Source: Ureibacillus composti
GTDB lineage: Bacteria; Bacillota; Bacilli; Bacillales_A; Planococcaceae
Direction: 5' to 3'
Length of the DNA: 64,000 nt
Assembly (NCBI GenBank): GCA_030348875.1
Contig: JAUCEP010000002.1
Span: forward strand, 637,001-701,000
Each line of letters begins with the position of its first letter. The stretch's first letter is position 1. The notes beneath the pieces are model-generated. The model was given only the letters and a program-made list of their open reading frames with translations, ran no database searches and was not told the origin of the DNA. Of the stretch, positions 18,183 to 27,567 are shown piece by piece. The translations under genes were made by a program, and so were the position numbers.

Positions 18183-18205
18183 CACTCTTTAGCTAGTTTT
18201 TTTAT
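18165..18205 (+). terminator. Terminator overlapping the YczE-like gene end
   Basis: CTAGCTAAAGAG (18165-18176) and CTCTTTAGCTAG (18185-18196) form a perfect 12-bp stem with an 8-nt loop, followed by seven T. The left arm lies within the coding sequence. Confidence 0.95.
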
Positions 18206-18308
18206 TTAATAAAATTCCTAACATAAATTGTTTTATCACCTAAATATCGAAAAAGTGGAGAGTATGCTAAAATCTAACTAACTCGAAAGTGAAAGGGAGA
18301 TGGGGGAC

Positions 18309-19499
18309 ATGTCTAAAATTTTAGATACATTTCTTAACGAAAACTTACAAGCACTTCATGATCAAGGACTTTACAATGAAATCGAGACATTAGAGGGCGC
18401 AAACGGACCAATCATCCAAGTGAATGGGAAAGAACTTATTAACTTATCTTCAAATAACTATTTAGGGCTCGCTACAAATGAAGAGTTAAAACGAGTAGCA
18501 AAAGAAGCAATCGACAAGTATGGAGTTGGATCCGGGGCAGTTCGTACAATTAACGGTACACTTGACCTCCACGTAAAATTAGAAGAAAAGCTAGCGGAGT
18601 TCAAAGGAACGGAAGCAGCGATTTCGTATCAATCTGGCTTCAACTGTAACATGGCCGCGATTTCAGCAGTAATGGATAAAAATGATGCGATCCTTTCTGA
18701 TCAGTTAAATCATGCCTCTATTATTGATGGATGCCGTTTATCTAAAGCAAAAATTATTGCGTATAATCACTCAGATATGGACGACCTTCGTGCAAAAGCA
18801 AAAGAAGCGAAGGAATCTGGTTTATACAATAAAGTCATGGTTATCACTGATGGGGTATTCTCAATGGATGGGGATATTGCAAAACTTCCTGAAATCGTAC
18901 AAATTGCCAAAGAATTTGACTTGATTACGTATGTGGATGATGCTCATGGCTCAGGTGTTACGGGAAAAGGAAAAGGGACAGTTAAGCATTTTGGCCTTGA
19001 AAAAGAGGTCGACTTCCAAATCGGGACACTTTCAAAAGCAATTGGGGTAGTTGGTGGTTACGTGGCAGGGAAGAAAAACTTAATCGACTGGTTAAAAGTT
19101 CGTTCACGTCCTTTCTTATTCTCAACTGCTAAAACACCAGCCGATGTTGCTGCCATCATCACGGCATTACAAATGATTATGGATTCAACCGAATTACACG
19201 ATCGATTATGGGAAAACGGAAACTATTTAAAAGCAGGCCTTAAAAAGCTTGGATTTAATATCGGTAATTCTGAAACACCGATTACTCCATGTATTATTGG
19301 CGATGAAAAATTAACACAAACCTTCTCGAAACGACTTGTGGAAGAGGGCGTCTATGCAAAATCAATCGTCTTCCCAACAGTACCAAAAGGAACTGGCCGT
19401 GTTCGCAATATGCCAATCGCTGCACATACAAAAGAAATGTTAGACGAAGCACTTGCGATTTATGAAAAAGTAGGTCGTGAATTAGGCGTTATAGAGTAG
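18309..19499 (+). CDS. kbl: Glycine C-acetyltransferase (2-amino-3-ketobutyrate CoA ligase)
   Basis: The 396-residue PLP enzyme of the alpha-oxoamine synthase family cleaves 2-amino-3-oxobutyrate with CoA into glycine and acetyl-CoA, the second step of threonine breakdown. Motifs are [36 protein letters not shown] and the PLP lysine in [12 protein letters not shown]. The ATG at 18309 fits the AGGGAG site better than the ATG at 18300, which overlaps it. Threonine dehydrogenase, usually adjacent in Bacillus, lies 17 kb away in this window (35797). Confidence 0.92.
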   Translation: MSKILDTFLNENLQALHDQGLYNEIETLEGANGPIIQVNGKELINLSSNNYLGLATNEELKRVAKEAIDKYGVGSGAVRTINGTLDLHVKLEEKLAEFKGTEAAISYQSGFNCNMAAISAVMDKNDAILSDQLNHASIIDGCRLSKAKIIAYNHSDMDDLRAKAKEAKESGLYNKVMVITDGVFSMDGDIAKLPEIVQIAKEFDLITYVDDAHGSGVTGKGKGTVKHFGLEKEVDFQIGTLSKAIGVVGGYVAGKKNLIDWLKVRSRPFLFSTAKTPADVAAIITALQMIMDSTELHDRLWENGNYLKAGLKKLGFNIGNSETPITPCIIGDEKLTQTFSKRLVEEGVYAKSIVFPTVPKGTGRVRNMPIAAHTKEMLDEALAIYEKVGRELGVIE

Positions 19500-19512
19500 A
19501 GGGAATTAAAAA

Positions 19513-19550
19513 AATTCGAACGCGAAATTGATGCGTTCGGATTTTTTTCT
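19513..19550 (+). terminator. Terminator after kbl
   Basis: TTCGAACGC and GCGTTCGGA form a stem around GAAATTGAT, with a T run following, 15 bp after kbl. Confidence 0.88.
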
Positions 19551-19777
19551 TTTTAAGATGTGAGTCATGCTAGTGTTAACACTGTATGTAAAGTAATCGC
19601 AGACGCTTGGTAAGTAGATGTTCTTCCGCTTCTATGCTGTTTTAACCAATTAGGCGAATGTGCATATGATAAAACGAAATGTGCTTTAGGTTCCGCCTTA
19701 ATGTAATCTTACTATTATGAAAAGCACACAATGCTACTCGCGTATTGCTGTTTATTAACATACGGAAGGATGAAGAC

Positions 19778-20848
19778 TTGAGTGCAACAATAACAAAGTA
19801 CTTTGGGCATGCAATGACTGGTCAAGGAATGAAAAATGTTTATCAAGACTTATTAAATGAATCATCAACAGTGTATTTTTTTAAAGGTCCACAAGGGTTT
19901 AAACTATCCTCGTTATTACAAGAAATTGGTGATAAGCATTTAGAAAAAGGTTTTGATGTGGAATTTTATTATGACCCTCTTTTTGAAAACACAGTAGAAG
20001 CAATCTTCGTTAGATCTAAAAACACGTTATATTTAGGTGCAACAAAACCTTCAATTGAGCCCACTCTACTCGGCACACGAGACCAAATCATCTCCCTTTA
20101 TGAATGCTTCAATAAAGAATATATTACTGCAAATGGTGAAAAGATTTCACAACTCGTGAAAGAATCTGAGAAATGGCATAATCAATGCTTTGGATCCCTT
20201 GCTTCAGCGCTACGAATTCATGATGATTGGGAAGTAGAAACTCAAAGACATATGGACTGGAAAGGTCTAAATGCACAAATTGGGACGTTCTTAAATGACT
20301 TGTTTGGTGCGATGGAATTAAACAAAGAAGGAACACTAACTCATCGCCTTCTAGGTACTTTAACACCAAATGGGGCTCGAGATACCCTACAAGACATTAC
20401 GAAAAATTTAGAGCGTCGGGTTTTCATTAAGGGCTACCCTGGTACGGGGAAATCTTCATTGATGAAAAAAATTGCAAAAGATGCGTTAACTCGTGGGTTT
20501 GACGTACAAATGGTATGGTGTGGACTTGATTCAAAATCAATCGATATGGTCATCTTACCAGAAATTAAATTCTGTATTTTTGACAGTACTGAGCCCCACG
20601 TATACTTCCCAGATGAATCCCGAAAAGGGGATGAAATCTTTGATATCGCTAAACATTGTAAATTAACTGCCGTGGAAGAGAAAAATATAATGGAGATCGT
20701 CAGCCAATATCGTAAATCCATGAACAATGCAATTGAATATGCAGGCCGCTACGCAAGCGCTATTAAGGAGCTTCGCGAGCTTGTGGATGATGCGATTGTG
20801 GAAAACGAGTGGGAAGTCCGCACTGCCTCTTTATTGAATGAAATCTAG
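19778..20848 (+). CDS. Double P-loop ATPase/nucleotide kinase-like protein of unknown function
   Basis: The 356-residue protein contains two similar halves. Residues about 30-70 read YFFKGPQGFKLSSLLQE and end FDVEFYYDPL. Residues about 217-260 read VFIKGYPGTGKSSLMKKI and end FDVQMVWCGL. Only the second half keeps a complete Walker A motif; in the first the GKS/T is replaced by FKLSS. It resembles the PRK06851 group of spore-former ATPases, whose role is unknown to me. The start is TTG at 19778 with GGAAGGA 7 bp upstream. It is followed by 21-bp repeats instead of a clear terminator of its own. Confidence 0.75.
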   Translation: MSATITKYFGHAMTGQGMKNVYQDLLNESSTVYFFKGPQGFKLSSLLQEIGDKHLEKGFDVEFYYDPLFENTVEAIFVRSKNTLYLGATKPSIEPTLLGTRDQIISLYECFNKEYITANGEKISQLVKESEKWHNQCFGSLASALRIHDDWEVETQRHMDWKGLNAQIGTFLNDLFGAMELNKEGTLTHRLLGTLTPNGARDTLQDITKNLERRVFIKGYPGTGKSSLMKKIAKDALTRGFDVQMVWCGLDSKSIDMVILPEIKFCIFDSTEPHVYFPDESRKGDEIFDIAKHCKLTAVEEKNIMEIVSQYRKSMNNAIEYAGRYASAIKELRELVDDAIVENEWEVRTASLLNEI

Positions 20849-20869
20849 GTTTTCATGGACTATGGTTTT

Positions 20870-20960
20870 ATGAGCAGGTGGAAAGGACTTATGAGTAGCA
20901 AACGAGAGTATATGAGCGCGAAGAGGCTTTTTATGAGCACTCAGAGCTTATTATGAGCAA
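20870..20960. repeat. 21-bp phased repeat array (ATGAG type)
   Basis: ATGAG(C/T) occurs at 20870, 20891, 20912, 20933 and 20953, that is three steps of 21 bp and one of 20. The heads TTATGAGC are conserved and the tails differ. It starts just after the end of the double P-loop ATPase gene. The array has no open frame of its own. Confidence 0.8.
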
Positions 20961-20981
20961 AATTATATTATTACATTATTA

Positions 20982-21018
20982 AAAAACCAGCTGAAAGGAG
21001 TTGAGATCCTTTCAGCTG
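20982..21018 (-). terminator. Strong hairpin between two repeat arrays, probably a terminator
   Basis: CAGCTGAAAGGA (20988-20999) and TCCTTTCAGCTG (21007-21018) form a perfect 12-bp stem. On the minus strand it is followed by GG and six T, so it should stop minus-strand transcription of the oxidoreductase gene, although that gene ends 186 bp away. It may also act weakly on the plus strand for the ATPase gene. Confidence 0.8.
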
Positions 21019-21045
21019 CTTTAATTCGTGAGATTGATTTGAATC

Positions 21046-21166
21046 TCGACACTTCATTTTGTTAATATCGCCCCAACTTGTGAAGATATCGCCTCATTTT
21101 GTGACAAAATCGGCCCAACTTGTGACAATATCACCCCTAAATGTGAACTTATCGCCCTATTATCAT
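21046..21166. repeat. 21-bp phased repeat array (ATCGCC type)
   Basis: ATCG or ATCA occurs at 21067, 21088, 21109, 21130 and 21151, always 21 bp apart, with a degenerate unit before the first. Tails are CCAACTTGTGA, TCATTTTGTGA or CTAAATGTGA. The array lies between the strong hairpin at 20988 and the end of the minus-strand oxidoreductase gene. Confidence 0.85.
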
Positions 21167-21203
21167 CAACTAACTTCTCAAAAGCCAGACCTTAAACTTA
21201 ATA

Positions 21204-22193
21204 TTATCTTTCTCCAACTTTTACCCATCTACCTGTTTTGCTAGACTCTCTTACGGCATCGAGGACAAGCATGACTTCATAACCATCTTCTGCTGGAACA
21301 AGGAGCTCGCTATCATTAATCACAGCAGTAATAAAACGCTCTACAATATCCGTAACTTCTACTACACTTTGAGGAAGTAAGTCAGGGTAGTTAATGACTG
21401 TTTTTTCTTTCGTACCTAGGTCAACTGCAACCGCACTCGATTCACCGTATAACGTGATCGTCCCTTTTGTTCCATAGAAAATTGTCATGCGATCACTTTC
21501 ACCAAGGCTTGTTCTACTAGTAATCAGCGTTCCGGTAATGTTGTTTGTATGTTTTAAGATTACGATTCCGTTATCGTCCATCGTTTCACCAGGATTAAAC
21601 ACATTGAACAAATGACCGAACACCTCAGTTATTTCTTCACCAAGAATATAGCGCATTAAATCGATACGATGGGAGCCTACATCACCAATTGCATTTTTCC
21701 ATTCTGGCTCAATTCCTGGCTTTGGTCGTGTAGGGTTTCCTAAAAGTGTTCGATAAGTTAAAATATCGCCAATTTCACCGCGTTCAATTAATTCCTTTGC
21801 CTTTTGATGTGGGCGATATAGTCGTTGGTTATGAGAAATCATTAATTTATATCCAGTCTTTTTCGCTGTCTCCACCATGAGCGCAGCTTCTTCTGCCGTT
21901 TCAGACATTGGCTTTTCCACAAGGACATGCTTCTGATGTTCTAGCGCTGCAACTGTAATTTCACAATGTGAATCTGGTGGGGTACAGATTATTACCGCAT
22001 CTACATGTTCATCCTCGTAAATCTCTTGTAAGGATTCGTAAAGCTTGCAATGATATTGTTCGGCTATTGTTTTTGCTTTCTCAATTGTTCGATTATATAC
22101 TCCATACAGATGAGCATTCTCGCTTTCAACTACACTAGGAATATGTCTAGATAGCGCAATACTACCTGTACCAATAACAACTATATTTAACAT
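21204..22193 (-). CDS. Gfo/Idh/MocA family NAD(P)-dependent oxidoreductase
   Basis: The 329-residue protein has an N-terminal Rossmann fold (NIVVIGTGSIALSRHIP) and the family motif VEKPMSETAEEA near residue 95. A C-terminal substrate domain follows, with GDVGSHRIDLMRY supplying the usual catalytic histidine. Family members oxidise or reduce sugars, inositols or related polyols; the substrate here is unknown. The ATG at 22193 has GGAG 8 bp upstream, and an in-frame GTG at 22199 is less likely. It is transcribed away from metNIQ as a single gene. Confidence 0.88.
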   Translation of the reverse strand: MLNIVVIGTGSIALSRHIPSVVESENAHLYGVYNRTIEKAKTIAEQYHCKLYESLQEIYEDEHVDAVIICTPPDSHCEITVAALEHQKHVLVEKPMSETAEEAALMVETAKKTGYKLMISHNQRLYRPHQKAKELIERGEIGDILTYRTLLGNPTRPKPGIEPEWKNAIGDVGSHRIDLMRYILGEEITEVFGHLFNVFNPGETMDDNGIVILKHTNNITGTLITSRTSLGESDRMTIFYGTKGTITLYGESSAVAVDLGTKEKTVINYPDLLPQSVVEVTDIVERFITAVINDSELLVPAEDGYEVMLVLDAVRESSKTGRWVKVGER

Positions 22194-22386
22194 GACCACA
22201 GCTCCTTCTATCTTTCATACAAAAATGACTAGATTTATCTACTATTATAAAATATACCAATTGAAATACTCTGATTCTATGATTATTTGTGTACTAAGTC
22301 CTAATTACCAAAATCTCACCTTGTTATTAGTTTAATAATAATTTAATATATTTAGAATAATTACTCTACATTATATTCTAATGAGG

Positions 22387-22415
22387 TTGACAATTTAGTA
22401 ATTTAGATATATTCT
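22387..22415 (+). promoter_or_regulatory. Probable sigma-A promoter of metNIQ
   Basis: TTGACA (22387-22392), 17 bp, TATTCT (22410-22415). It lies about 60 bp before metN. No SAM riboswitch is visible between it and the gene. Confidence 0.65.
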
Positions 22416-22477
22416 GATTAATCATATCACATTAGTTGGATTATCGTCGAAAATATCGACCGGTAAGGAGAAAATGT

Positions 22478-23488
22478 ATGCTTGAATTTCAAAATATTTC
22501 AAAAATCTATCAATCTAAAAATAAACAGGTAGTCGGTGTTGATAACGTATCTCTAACTATACATAAAGGTGACATTTTTGGGATTGTTGGATATTCCGGA
22601 GCAGGGAAAAGTTCTTTACTTCGTTGTGTTAACTTACTTGAAAGACCAACAAGTGGGAAAGTACTCATTGATGGAGTTGACTTAACCAAACTTTCTAGTA
22701 GTAAACTACGAACTGCTCGATTAAAAATCGGGATGATCTTCCAGCATTTTTATCTTATTAGTCAAAAAACAGTAGGGGAAAATGTTGCATTTGCGTTGCG
22801 CGCGGCAAAGACGCCAAAAGATAAAATCGAATCACGTGTCAATGAACTGCTTGAAATGGTTGGCTTGACTGATAAAAAAGACGTGTATCCTGGCCAACTT
22901 AGTGGTGGTCAAAAACAACGTGTTGGGATTGCAAGAGCACTCGCAAATAACCCATCGATCTTACTTTGTGATGAAGCAACATCTGCACTTGACCCAAAAA
23001 CGACACTTTCCATTTTGCGGTTGTTGAAAAAGATTAACAAACAACTTGGAATTACGATTGTTTTGATCACACACGAAATGGATGTTGTGAAAGAAATTTG
23101 TAATCGAATGGCCATTATGCAAGATGGCCGTGTCATTGAAGAAGGCGAAGTTTATGACATATTCGCACAACCAAAAGAACCTTTAACACAAGAATTTATC
23201 AATAGTGTGGTTTCTTTTGACATCCCTTCTGAAATTTTAAAGGATGTAAATGGGCAAATTATTAAAATTCTATTTAAAGGCGAAGTGGCAGGAGAAGGCG
23301 TCATCTCTGACACGATGCAACGTTTTGACGTTAAAGGGAACTTCTTACACGGAACGATTGAGTATATTCAAGAGCGACCACTTGGTATTTTCATTATGGA
23401 ATTACAAGGTGAACAAACTGCAGTGAAAGAAGCAATCGGCTACATGGAACAACGTGGCGCAATCGTGGAGGTGGTAGAAAGTGTTTGA
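22478..23488 (+). CDS. metN: Methionine ABC transporter ATP-binding protein MetN
   Basis: The 336-residue ATPase has Walker A GYSGAGKSS, signature LSGGQKQRV, Walker B ILLCDEATSALDP and switch LITHEMDVVKEI. A C-terminal ACT-like NIL domain of about 90 residues (ILFKGEVAGEGVIS) is the methionine-sensing part that slows transport when methionine is abundant inside. AAGGAG lies 7 bp before the ATG at 22478. It overlaps metI by 8 bp. The substrate is D- or L-methionine by family. Confidence 0.93.
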   Translation: MLEFQNISKIYQSKNKQVVGVDNVSLTIHKGDIFGIVGYSGAGKSSLLRCVNLLERPTSGKVLIDGVDLTKLSSSKLRTARLKIGMIFQHFYLISQKTVGENVAFALRAAKTPKDKIESRVNELLEMVGLTDKKDVYPGQLSGGQKQRVGIARALANNPSILLCDEATSALDPKTTLSILRLLKKINKQLGITIVLITHEMDVVKEICNRMAIMQDGRVIEEGEVYDIFAQPKEPLTQEFINSVVSFDIPSEILKDVNGQIIKILFKGEVAGEGVISDTMQRFDVKGNFLHGTIEYIQERPLGIFIMELQGEQTAVKEAIGYMEQRGAIVEVVESV

Positions 23489-24149
23489 TTTCGCTTATTT
23501 CGTCAGCATGCTACCAGATATTTGGAAGGCATTTAAAGAAACGTTAACTATGATTGGGATTGCACTTTCAATCTCACTTGTGATCGGTTTACCATTAGGT
23601 ATTTTGCTATTTGTAACAGATAAAGGATTGTTTTGGGAAAACCGACTAATTAAAAATATTTTCGGGTTTGTTGTAAATTTAGTTCGCTCCATTCCTTTCA
23701 TTATTTTATTAGTTGCATTATTCCCACTAACGAAATTAATTGTAGGTTCAACAATTGGTCCTGTTGCAGCGAGTGTATCACTATCTGTAGCAGCAATTCC
23801 GTACTTTGCTCGTCTAGTTGAGTCTTCGTTACGTGAAATTGATAAAGGTGTAATAGAAGCAACGATTGCAGTTGGTGCTACACCTTGGATGCTGATTAAA
23901 GATGTTCTTATCCCAGAAGCAAGAACGAGTATTATTCGAGGGGTCACACTAACGGTTATTAGTTTAGTCGCTTACTCTGCTATGGCAGGGGTAGTAGGTG
24001 GCGGAGGAATTGGGGATTTAGCAATTCGCTTTGGCTATTATCGTTATGACAATACAATTATGGTTTCAACTGTCGCTATTTTAATAATTCTTGTTCAATT
24101 AATTCAATTGGCTGGCGAACAGTTCGCAAAATCAATCGACAAACGTTAA
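23481..24149 (+). CDS. metI: Methionine ABC transporter permease MetI
   Basis: The 222-residue permease has five membrane segments and the EAA coupling loop (IEATIAVGATPWMLIKDVLIPEA near residue 130). The start is GTG at 23481, inside the end of metN, with GGAGGTGG upstream. The 8-bp overlap indicates coupled translation. It forms the channel of MetNI and works with MetQ encoded 14 bp downstream. Confidence 0.93.
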   Translation: MFDFAYFVSMLPDIWKAFKETLTMIGIALSISLVIGLPLGILLFVTDKGLFWENRLIKNIFGFVVNLVRSIPFIILLVALFPLTKLIVGSTIGPVAASVSLSVAAIPYFARLVESSLREIDKGVIEATIAVGATPWMLIKDVLIPEARTSIIRGVTLTVISLVAYSAMAGVVGGGGIGDLAIRFGYYRYDNTIMVSTVAILIILVQLIQLAGEQFAKSIDKR

Positions 24150-24163
24150 AAGGAGAGACAAAC

Positions 24164-25015
24164 ATGAAGAAGTATTTATTAGCATTTCTTACACTTGCAT
24201 TAGCTGTAGTATTAGCTGCATGTGGCGGTAGTGAAAAAGAGACGTCGACTTCAAATGATGAAGGAAGCGCTCCAGAAGCAAAAAAAGAAATTAAATTAGG
24301 GGCTACAGCTGGTCCTTACAGTGATATGTTAACAAAAGCAATCATTCCTCAGTTAGAGGAAAAAGGTTATACAGTTGAATTAGTTGAATTTGGTGATTAC
24401 ATTCAACCAAACATCGCATTAGACAATGGTTACATTGATGCGAATCTTTTCCAACATACAATTTACTTAGAAACATTTGAACAACAAAATAACATGGACT
24501 TAGAACCATTAATCATCGTGCCTACTGCTCCAATGGGCTTCTTCTCTGAGAAGTTTACTTCTGTTGAAGAAATTGCTGACGGCGCAACAATTGCACTTCC
24601 GAATGACCCATCAAATGCAGCACGTGCACTTTCATCTTTACAAGAACAAGGTTTAATTGAATTAGATCCTGAAATCGATCAATTAACTGCATCTGAAAAA
24701 GATGTTGTGAAAAACGATAAAAACTTAGTGTTCCAACCTGTTGAAGCAGCATCATTGCCACGTCAAATTGAAAGTGTTGATATCGCGGCAGTTCCTGGAA
24801 ACTTTGCTTTAGCAGCTGGTTTAGATTTAATGGATGCAATGTTCTTAGAAAACATGCCTGATCAATACCGTAATACTGTTGCGGTAAAAGCAGAAAATAA
24901 AGATAGCCAACTTTCAAAAGATCTTAAAGAAATCGTTGAATCTGCAAAGTTTGAAGAAGTAATCGATGCAGAATTCGAAGGTTTCGGTAAACCAGAATGG
25001 ATGGTAAACCGTTAA
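24164..25015 (+). CDS. metQ: Methionine-binding lipoprotein MetQ (NlpA family)
   Basis: The 283-residue lipoprotein has a signal ending at Cys20 (LAAC). The mature protein starts after a Ser/Glu-rich linker with IKLGATAGPYSDML. It has the family pattern DNGYIDANLFQHTIYLE and ALPNDPSNAARAL. It binds methionine outside the cell and feeds MetNI. AAAGGAGAG precedes the ATG by 8 bp. It closes the operon. Confidence 0.93.
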   Translation: MKKYLLAFLTLALAVVLAACGGSEKETSTSNDEGSAPEAKKEIKLGATAGPYSDMLTKAIIPQLEEKGYTVELVEFGDYIQPNIALDNGYIDANLFQHTIYLETFEQQNNMDLEPLIIVPTAPMGFFSEKFTSVEEIADGATIALPNDPSNAARALSSLQEQGLIELDPEIDQLTASEKDVVKNDKNLVFQPVEAASLPRQIESVDIAAVPGNFALAAGLDLMDAMFLENMPDQYRNTVAVKAENKDSQLSKDLKEIVESAKFEEVIDAEFEGFGKPEWMVNR

Positions 25016-25044
25016 GCGGGATACTTAACATTGGATGATAATCA

Positions 25045-25094
25045 AAACGAATTCACTCAGAGCGTATTACGTTTTAGTGAATTCGTTTTTTTAT
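25045..25094 (+). terminator. Terminator after metQ
   Basis: AAACGAATTCACT pairs perfectly with AGTGAATTCGTTT across an 18-nt loop, followed by T residues. Confidence 0.9.
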
Positions 25095-25224
25095 TTGGTG
25101 GAGGGGAGTAGTTACCAATTATAATTTCGATTGTATAGGATATTTATTTTCCTATAAGACATTTTTTGAGTTTCTATCGGACAATTCACTATGTCGACGT
25201 TCAGATTTAAGTAATCAACTCTAA

Positions 25225-25261
25225 TAAAAAAGAGGACACTAGATTTCACATCTAGGTCCTC
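25225..25261 (-). terminator. Terminator of mtnE
   Basis: On the minus strand GAGGACCTAGAT and ATCTAGTGTCCTC pair with one unpaired base, followed by TTTTTTATT, 17 bp after mtnE. Confidence 0.88.
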
Positions 25262-25277
25262 ATATTAAAACTTTATA

Positions 25278-26465
25278 TTATTTATTCACAGTTGAAGCAG
25301 ATTTAAATATTCCAAGCTTCTCAATGCGTTGTACCGCTTCTCTTAGTCGCTCTTCACTTACTAATAAACCTACTCGGATATAGCCTTCACCATATTCACC
25401 AAAGCCGTTACCAGCTGCTACAGCTACATCTGCCTGATCTAATAATAAATCGGCGAACTCTTGGCTTGTGTAGCCGTCAGGAACGTTTAGCCATGCAAAG
25501 AATGAACCTTTTGGGGCTAAGATGTTCCAACCAATACGTTTTGCTTCTTCTACAAGGACGTTTCGTCTGCCTTCATAGATAGCACCTTGTTCATCTACAC
25601 ATGTTTGATCCCCATTTAGTGCCTCAATAGCTGCATGTTGAACAGCAGGGAAGATACTGCAGAAGAGATGATCCTGAATTAAGTTAATGGCTGCGATCAT
25701 GTCTTTATTTCCTACAGCAAAGCCTACACGCCAACCTGCCATATTGTATGTTTTAGATAATGTGTAAAGCTCAATCCCGACTTCCTTCGCTCCTTCAGCT
25801 TGTAGGAAGCTCACTGGCTTGTCACCGTCAAATCCAAAGGCGCCATAAGCAAAGTCATGTACAACGGCAACTTCATTTTCTTTAGCAAACTGTACTGTGT
25901 CGTTGAAAAACTCTAAGTTTGCTGTACCGCCAGTTGGATTGTTCGGATAGTTCAAATACATTAACTTTACGCGTTCCTTCACTTCATCTGATAAATTCTC
26001 GTAAACTGGTAAGAAGTTATTTTCTTCAAGAAGTGGCATCGTATCAAAGTTTACATCACCTAAAACAACACCAGATAAATAATCAGGATAGCCTGGGTCG
26101 GGAAGTAGCATATGGTCTCCAGGATTTAAAATTGCCATGGGAAGCTCCACTAAGCCGATTTTCGAACCACCGATAATCGCTACCTCTGTATTTGGGTCAA
26201 TATCCACGTTGTATTCACGTTTGTAAAAGTCGGCAGCTGCTTCTTTGAACTCTTGTATGCCCTGGAATGGGGAATACTTATGTGTTTGTGGATCCTCTGA
26301 AGATTGCTGAAGTGCTCTAATAATATGGGCTGGGGTTGGACGATCTGGATTTCCTTGTCCTAAGTTAATAACATCGCGTCCCTCGGCAATGGCAGCATTG
26401 ACTTTGTTAACAAGTGCTGCAAAAAATTGTGTAGGGAGTTTCTGTAGCTTATTTGAAAAGTTCAT
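25278..26465 (-). CDS. mtnE: PLP-dependent aminotransferase, MtnE-like (methionine salvage)
   Basis: The 395-residue class I aminotransferase contains LPTQFFAALVNKVN, VINLGQGNPDRPTP, YLNYPNNPTGG, VHDFAYGAFGFDG and the PLP lysine in LYTLSKTYNMAGWR. This resembles MtnE (YkrV), which converts 4-methylthio-2-oxobutyrate to methionine in the salvage pathway. The context supports this: a MtnU-type nitrilase is divergent 163 bp away, as in Bacillus subtilis, and metNIQ is next door. The other mtn genes are not in the window. A general aromatic or alanine aminotransferase is the main alternative. Confidence 0.78.
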   Translation of the reverse strand: MNFSNKLQKLPTQFFAALVNKVNAAIAEGRDVINLGQGNPDRPTPAHIIRALQQSSEDPQTHKYSPFQGIQEFKEAAADFYKREYNVDIDPNTEVAIIGGSKIGLVELPMAILNPGDHMLLPDPGYPDYLSGVVLGDVNFDTMPLLEENNFLPVYENLSDEVKERVKLMYLNYPNNPTGGTANLEFFNDTVQFAKENEVAVVHDFAYGAFGFDGDKPVSFLQAEGAKEVGIELYTLSKTYNMAGWRVGFAVGNKDMIAAINLIQDHLFCSIFPAVQHAAIEALNGDQTCVDEQGAIYEGRRNVLVEEAKRIGWNILAPKGSFFAWLNVPDGYTSQEFADLLLDQADVAVAAGNGFGEYGEGYIRVGLLVSEERLREAVQRIEKLGIFKSASTVNK

Positions 26466-26628
26466 GTTGATTCCTCTTTTTCCAATTTAAGTTTTTCTTC
26501 AGTCTATCAAGCTAGTTTACCTAGCTATAATTCTATACTTTTGCAATGATTTCAGAATATAATTACAATTAGATATATGTAACAAATAATATTACTTTTA
26601 CGATTAAATGTCTAGGGGAGTGGTCGGA

Positions 26629-27420
26629 ATGAAAATCGGATGTATTCAATTAAATGTAGGTTTCGGAAAAGTAGAGGAAAACTATGAACGTGCTGAGAGT
26701 TTTATCCGCGAAGCTGCAAGTCGTGGGGCAGAACTTATTGTACTTCCGGAAATGTGGAATACAGGTTACGCACTTGAAAAATTAGGTGAATTAGCAGATG
26801 AAAACGGAGAACGTACGAAAGCATTTTTAAAGAATTTAGCACGTGAATTAAACATACATATCGTCGGTGGATCGGTTGCTACAAAACAAGGCGATAAATT
26901 CTTTAACACGATGTACACATATAATCGTGAAGGTGAGCTTGTCGGAGAATATAGTAAAGCGCATTTATTCCGTTTAATGAATGAGGACCAATATCTCGAG
27001 GCAGGCGATGGAATGAATCGTTTTGCATTAGGTGATATTGAAGCGGGTGGAGTGATTTGCTACGACATTCGTTTCCCAGAATGGCTTCGTGCACACGCAT
27101 TAGATGGTGCCAAAGTTTTATTTGTTCCCGCACAATGGCCAACACCACGGATTGATCATTGGAAAACTTTATTACAAGCACGTGCGATTGAAAATCAATG
27201 TTTTGTTATCGCAGTTAACCGAATTTCCCGCAAAGTCGAAAACTTCAATGGCCAATCAATGATTATTGAACCTTGGGGCGAAGTGCTATGGACAGGGGCA
27301 GAAGACGAAGAACTTGCGATTATTGATGTAGACTTCTCGGTAGTGGATGAAGTGCGCGGTCGTATTCCTGTGTATGATGATCGCCGTCCAAACCTTTACG
27401 CTAGCGTTGTAAAGGAATAG
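26629..27420 (+). CDS. mtnU: Carbon-nitrogen hydrolase, MtnU-like omega-amidase
   Basis: The 263-residue nitrilase-family enzyme has the full catalytic triad: Glu in IVLPEMWNTGY, Lys in EYSKAHLF and Cys in GVICYDIRFPEW. MtnU (YkrU) is thought to hydrolyse 2-oxoglutaramate-type amides left by glutamine-dependent transamination in methionine salvage. The divergent MtnE-like gene fits that pairing. The ATG at 26629 has GGGGAG about 10 bp upstream, and it gives the usual short N-terminus MKIGCIQLN. Confidence 0.82.
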   Translation: MKIGCIQLNVGFGKVEENYERAESFIREAASRGAELIVLPEMWNTGYALEKLGELADENGERTKAFLKNLARELNIHIVGGSVATKQGDKFFNTMYTYNREGELVGEYSKAHLFRLMNEDQYLEAGDGMNRFALGDIEAGGVICYDIRFPEWLRAHALDGAKVLFVPAQWPTPRIDHWKTLLQARAIENQCFVIAVNRISRKVENFNGQSMIIEPWGEVLWTGAEDEELAIIDVDFSVVDEVRGRIPVYDDRRPNLYASVVKE

Positions 27421-27526
27421 CGTGTTCGTCTGAGGGGATTTAATTGTAAATTGAATTTTTAGACTCTTTACAAAAAATTTACGCTATCTCATGCAACAAA
27501 TTAATCATTTCACATACAATAAACAC

Positions 27527-27567
27527 GACCTCTTGGGGCTGTCAGGCAGCTTCGGGAGGTCTTTTTT
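27527..27567 (+). terminator. Terminator downstream of mtnU
   Basis: GACCTC plus GGCTG pair with CAGC plus GAGGTC around a short loop, followed by TTTTTT. It lies 107 bp after mtnU. The interval 27421-27760 otherwise holds only the SOS box and promoter of the next gene. Confidence 0.8.
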
